Assembly: GCF_023715485.1 (NCBI RefSeq)
Contig: NZ_JAMBOF010000001.1
Location: forward strand, 310,001 to 374,000
Origin: Mesobacillus subterraneus
Lineage (GTDB): Bacteria > Bacillota > Bacilli > Bacillales > Cytobacillaceae
DNA length: 64,000 nucleotides
Reading direction: 5' to 3'
A program made the translations under genes and the position numbers. Below are positions 60,982 through 64,000 of the stretch, piece after piece. Position 1 is the first letter of the stretch, and each line of letters starts with the position of its first letter. The notes under the pieces were generated by a model. That model was given only the letters and a program-made list of their open reading frames with translations. It was not told where the DNA came from and made no database searches.

Positions 60982-62484
60982 CTATTTTAAATCAAGGAAA
61001 TTCTGTTTGTAGATTGCTTTTTCCTTTAATAGCTTCTTCAATTGTGGCTTATTCTTTCTTGCAGACAAAATATACAGGAAATCTCCGGCCATGATGAGAG
61101 TATTTCCAGTGGGGGCAATAAGTTTTCCTTTTCGAATGATAGCATTGACTAGCGAGCCTTCCGGAAATGGAATATCGGTCAATGTTTTTCCGACAATTGC
61201 GCTGTCGCTTTCCATTTCATATTCTATCATTTCAGCATCCGCTTTGCCTAATGAAATCAATTCCAGCGACTGCATAGGAGTCGTTTTCTTTGGACCATTC
61301 AATCCCAGCTTGTCTGCTAAATATGGAATTGTTGATCCCTGAATCAATGCACTCGTCAACACAACGAAAAATACGACATTGAAAATTTGATGGCTGCCTT
61401 CGACTCCTGCCAGTAAGGGAAAAGTAGCAAGAACGATTGGAACTGCGCCCTTTAAGCCTGCCCAGGAGAGGAAAATGCGCTCTTTTTGGGTATACTTCAT
61501 ATTTACCGTGGACAGGTAAACAGCCACCGGCCTTGCAACGAGCATAAGGATTAGTGATATTAATATACCCTGTATTAATATTGCAGGTTTGAAAAGATCT
61601 GAGGGAAATACAAGTAGTCCAAGGATGACAAACATGAGAATTTGCATCATCCATGCGAACCCTTCAGAAAAACGAAAGATGGAATGTCGGTAGGCAATTT
61701 CCGCATTTCCAATCATTATAGCTGCAATATATACCGCCAAGAGGCCGCTGCCGTTAAAGAACGCGGTGAGGCCATAAGTCAGCAAGGCAAAGGCTGTAGC
61801 AAAAACCGGGTATAGTCCGCTCGAATCAAGGTTAATGGTATTAAGTGATTTAACGGCTATTTTTCCAAAAATAAAACCAAGAACTAAGCCAACTCCCATT
61901 TGTAAGAAGAAATCCCCAACCAATGTAATGATACTAGTATCAGGTATCGTGATGAGCTCAATCATTGCCACAGTTAAGAAAACAGCCATCGGGTCATTTG
62001 AGCCTGACTCTGCTTCAAGTGTTGAACCTAGTTTAGGAGAAATATTGTGCCCTTTCAGTACTGCAAAAACGGCTGCAGCATCAGTAGAACCAACAATCGC
62101 ACCAAATAAAACCGATTCCAGCCAATCGAGCCCTAGTATCATTTTTGCAGCAACAGCCACAATACCCGAGGTAAGTAAAACACCAACAGTCGCCAATGAT
62201 AATGAGGGGACGATTACTGGCCTGACGTCATTCCAATTAGTTTGCAGACCACCTTCGAACAATATAATGACGAGGGCTATTACACCGATCATTTGTGTCA
62301 AGGCTGCATTGTCAAAATAGATGATTCCCAGGACATCACTGCCCATTACCATCCCAACTAAAATAAATAAAATAAGCGAGGGAACGCCAAGCTTAGTCGA
62401 AAACCTTGTCGTCAGTACCCCGACGATAAACAAAAGCGCTAATATGAGAATGAATGAATCAGTGCTTAAAATAGTTTCAGGCAA
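60982..62484 (-). CDS. CPA1-type potassium/proton antiporter (NhaP2/CvrA-like)
   Basis: 500 residues. 12 or so membrane helices with LFEGGLQTNWNDVRPVI and the antiporter core GSTDAAAVFAVLKGHNISPK and ESGSNDPMAVFLTVAMIELI (ND-type ion site). The C-terminal 80 residues are a TrkA-C domain (YEMESDSAIVGKTLTDIPFP), where nucleotide or c-di-AMP control may act. It would extrude K+ or Na+ in exchange for H+. GGAGG is close to the ATG on the minus strand. Confidence 0.9.
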   Translation of the reverse strand: MPETILSTDSFILILALLFIVGVLTTRFSTKLGVPSLILFILVGMVMGSDVLGIIYFDNAALTQMIGVIALVIILFEGGLQTNWNDVRPVIVPSLSLATVGVLLTSGIVAVAAKMILGLDWLESVLFGAIVGSTDAAAVFAVLKGHNISPKLGSTLEAESGSNDPMAVFLTVAMIELITIPDTSIITLVGDFFLQMGVGLVLGFIFGKIAVKSLNTINLDSSGLYPVFATAFALLTYGLTAFFNGSGLLAVYIAAIMIGNAEIAYRHSIFRFSEGFAWMMQILMFVILGLLVFPSDLFKPAILIQGILISLILMLVARPVAVYLSTVNMKYTQKERIFLSWAGLKGAVPIVLATFPLLAGVEGSHQIFNVVFFVVLTSALIQGSTIPYLADKLGLNGPKKTTPMQSLELISLGKADAEMIEYEMESDSAIVGKTLTDIPFPEGSLVNAIIRKGKLIAPTGNTLIMAGDFLYILSARKNKPQLKKLLKEKAIYKQNFLDLK

Positions 62485-62497
62485 TAAAAACTCCTCC

Positions 62498-63052
62498 TTA
62501 TAAATCTATATTTAACTTGATCTGTTCTGAGTGATGATTCACGCCAATGAAATGAATCGTTTCCGAAGGAGAGGCATGCTGCAGACGTTTTTGGATGAGT
62601 GAAATTGCAACACCTTGATAATAGGCATGGTAACCAAATGTTTTCCTCAGGGTGGTCATTCCTACAGGATCTTCGATACCGGCATCTTTTGCAGCATCGT
62701 TAATAATCCGGTAAGCTTGCTGACGTGAAATGGGTTGATCTGTCTTTCGCGACCTAAAAAGATAGTCTGTATCAATCATTGAATTATGATTAATATAATT
62801 TTTTAAGTTTTGCCTTAATGTGGCATTGAGATATACTGGAGGATTGTTGTAGTGGGGGAGTGAAAGAAATTCTACTATTTCTCCATCTTTACTGCTGACT
62901 TCATGAACCTTTAGATGGAGCAGTTCCTGAAGCTTTATGCCAGTATTGATTCCGAGCAAAAATAAACAATAATCTCTTGTTGAGTGAGCCTCTAAAAAAG
63001 CCTTCATATGATTTATATGCTTTCTGCTTTTAATAGCACCAACTGTTTTCAT
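62498..63052 (-). CDS. Tyrosine-recombinase-like protein lacking key catalytic residues
   Basis: 184 residues, the catalytic half of a phage-type integrase without an arm-binding domain. Box I, normally TGLRxxEL, reads TGIKLQELL (Arg to Lys). The HxLR motif reads TTLRKTFGYH (first His to Thr). The last box LQHASPSETIHFIGV has Phe where the nucleophile Tyr is expected. It is probably not an active recombinase. AAGGAGGTG lies 6 nt before the ATG at 63052; the upstream GTG at 63061 overlaps it. 13 nt from the antiporter gene and likely co-transcribed. Confidence 0.75.
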   Translation of the reverse strand: MKTVGAIKSRKHINHMKAFLEAHSTRDYCLFLLGINTGIKLQELLHLKVHEVSSKDGEIVEFLSLPHYNNPPVYLNATLRQNLKNYINHNSMIDTDYLFRSRKTDQPISRQQAYRIINDAAKDAGIEDPVGMTTLRKTFGYHAYYQGVAISLIQKRLQHASPSETIHFIGVNHHSEQIKLNIDL

Positions 63053-63199
63053 AAACTGCACCTCCTTATGTAACTTAATTATATCTTATATTAACTTGTG
63101 TAACATAAAGATGTGCTTGAAAAAGACGGGTTTTGCTTAGCATTAGTCCAATGGTATAATGAGCAGTATTGAAAAAATTATTAACAAGCTGGAGGCTCT

Positions 63200-63670
63200 A
63201 TGCTGACTTTTGAAGAGAAACTTGCAATTATTGAATCATTTCCTGAGCTTGAACGGAAAAATGTATCTTTAGGACGTGTCAACTTCCATTTCGAGAACAG
63301 TATCTATGATAAGAAAAATGTTGTATATCATCTGCACCAAAATGGAAACGGATTTGTTTATGCGGAATTTTTAAGCGGGTATGACCTCGATTCGAAGGGC
63401 ATGGTAAACATTCGTGATTTTTCTGCAGAAGAACTAAGAACAATCCTTAAACAATCCATTGATTCACTTTCTCCCAACACGACTCTCGAATCGGCAATCA
63501 TAGAGGATCATGAAGAAGAACGCTGGGTTAATTCCGACAATCATACGTTGATCCTCATTAATGAAGATGAAATGTGGAATGTGTATGCCGGATTGAATTT
63601 GGATGGAACATTCATGTCTTATAGTGAAGCTAAACAATATTTAGAAGAAGAAGGGTTCAGGAAGAGATAA
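63200..63670 (+). CDS. Hypothetical protein (156 aa)
   Basis: A soluble alpha/beta protein without signal: MLTFEEKLAIIESFPELERK, NVSLGRVNFHFENSIYDKKN, VVYHLHQNGNGFVYAEFLSG. It appears to be of a type conserved in bacilli, but I cannot assign a domain. CTGGAGG precedes the ATG and a terminator follows, so it is a complete single gene. Confidence 0.7.
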   Translation: MLTFEEKLAIIESFPELERKNVSLGRVNFHFENSIYDKKNVVYHLHQNGNGFVYAEFLSGYDLDSKGMVNIRDFSAEELRTILKQSIDSLSPNTTLESAIIEDHEEERWVNSDNHTLILINEDEMWNVYAGLNLDGTFMSYSEAKQYLEEEGFRKR

Positions 63671-63672
63671 GA

Positions 63673-63704
63673 AAAAGGATGCCACCGCGGCATCCTTTTC
63701 TTTT
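63673..63704. terminator. Terminator after the 156-aa gene
   Basis: AAAAGGATGCC / GGCATCCTTTT stem, loop ACCGC, T-rich exit. May also serve the convergent chemotaxis gene. Confidence 0.85.
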
Positions 63705-63742
63705 GATTCATACTTAGCGATATGGACTAAGCACTAATGCAT

Positions 63743-64000
63743 TTATTTAAGCTTGAAGTTTCCTGTAATCTTCTCTAATTCCAGAGCGGTTTGCTGGAGA
63801 ATTTTCGTTGTTGCATTTACATTTTCAGCGGTTTTTAATTGCTCCTGTGTTGACTGGTCTGTATGGCTGGTGCCAGCAGCAATCTGCTGGGAAGCCTGGG
63901 AAACCGTGTCGAGGGAGTTAGTTATTTGTTCGATCGCAATGACCTGCTGCTCAATTGCAGAGGCGATATTATTGGAATTATCCTCGATTTCCAATGTTGT
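63743..64000 (-). CDS. C-terminal fragment of a methyl-accepting chemotaxis protein
   Basis: The frame is open to the window edge, so only the last 86 or so residues are seen. They belong to the coiled-coil signalling/adaptation part of an MCP: AIEQQVIAIEQITNSLDTVS, QASQQIAAGTSHTDQSTQEQ, then a C-terminal helix TALELEKITGNFKLK. The ligand-binding part is outside the window. Confidence 0.85.
   Translation of the reverse strand, partial: TTLEIEDNSNNIASAIEQQVIAIEQITNSLDTVSQASQQIAAGTSHTDQSTQEQLKTAENVNATTKILQQTALELEKITGNFKLK

Noticed and set aside
61835-62320. 161-codon plus-strand frame
   Set aside because: Complement of membrane helices of the CPA1 antiporter. A Thr/Pro/Ser-rich shadow.
62498-63061. 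Evidence of a prophage or integrative element at the right end
   Set aside because: The lone integrase-like gene lacks catalytic residues, and there are no phage genes or direct repeats beside it.

Overview
The window is a chromosomal segment of an endospore-forming Bacillaceae (low-GC Firmicute, Bacillus/Mesobacillus-like). This rests on spore coat genes (cotO, cotZ), a SpoVA channel operon, spoVIF, yjcZ, several sequences that fit sigma-K promoters, a FapR operator, a sigma-W promoter in front of a yuaF-floT pair, and strong GGAGG ribosome binding sites. Gene order at 1-12 kb (yjbQ C-terminus, fabI, cotO, cotZ, yjcA, spoVIF, yjcD, yjcF, yjcG, yjcH) follows the B. subtilis yjb/yjc region. 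A second-type spoVA operon (YhcN/YlaJ lipoprotein, SpoVAC, SpoVAD, SpoVAE, DUF421 protein) sits inside it.

Layout: 0-12 kb fatty acid synthesis (fabI), spore coat and spore channel genes, a UvrD-like helicase and the yjcFGH operon. 12-16 kb is a TAXI-TRAP transporter. At 16 kb there is a WYL-like mini-protein with two LexA-type boxes, a palindromic intergenic repeat, a Nudix gene and tRNA-Val(GAC). 17.5-32 kb is an accessory spore-surface locus: five genes share an N-terminal helical domain (LLLSSIALEE.ALAHIMNAEAEK), and two of them carry C-terminal glycine-rich domains of the ALK/LTK type. They are interleaved with genes that would make GDP-mannose and GDP-D-rhamnose (manC/PMI, gmd, rmd-like) and with four glycosyltransferases and a methyltransferase. 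Sigma-K-like promoters precede three of its transcription units. I read it as one mother-cell-expressed system that builds and glycosylates an outer spore layer.

32-36 kb is a TPP-riboswitch-controlled ThiXYZ-type precursor transporter with a thiamine-binding MTH1187-family protein and a TatD-like hydrolase. 36.6-42.7 kb is a formate/molybdopterin group (YdeP/FdhF-type oxidoreductase, DUF2294 protein, OFA-type MFS carrier, FdhD). The leaders of two of its genes share small hairpins with CGACC/CGAAC loops next to intrinsic terminators, which look like an undescribed attenuation element. 43-45.5 kb is a polar amino acid ABC transporter. 46-49.7 kb has a DUF975 protein, a DinB protein and the sigma-W NfeD/flotillin pair.

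50-54.6 kb is a secreted protein, an ABC exporter and a sensor kinase/response regulator, bracketed by two arrays of an ATAGCGAA repeat with an exact 20-bp period. 54.8-58.7 kb encodes two Dpp-type permeases, one fused to an M1-peptidase-like domain that has lost its zinc motif. The end holds an M32 carboxypeptidase, a TetR regulator, a CPA1 antiporter, a tyrosine-recombinase-like protein lacking key catalytic residues, a hypothetical protein and the C-terminus of a chemotaxis receptor.
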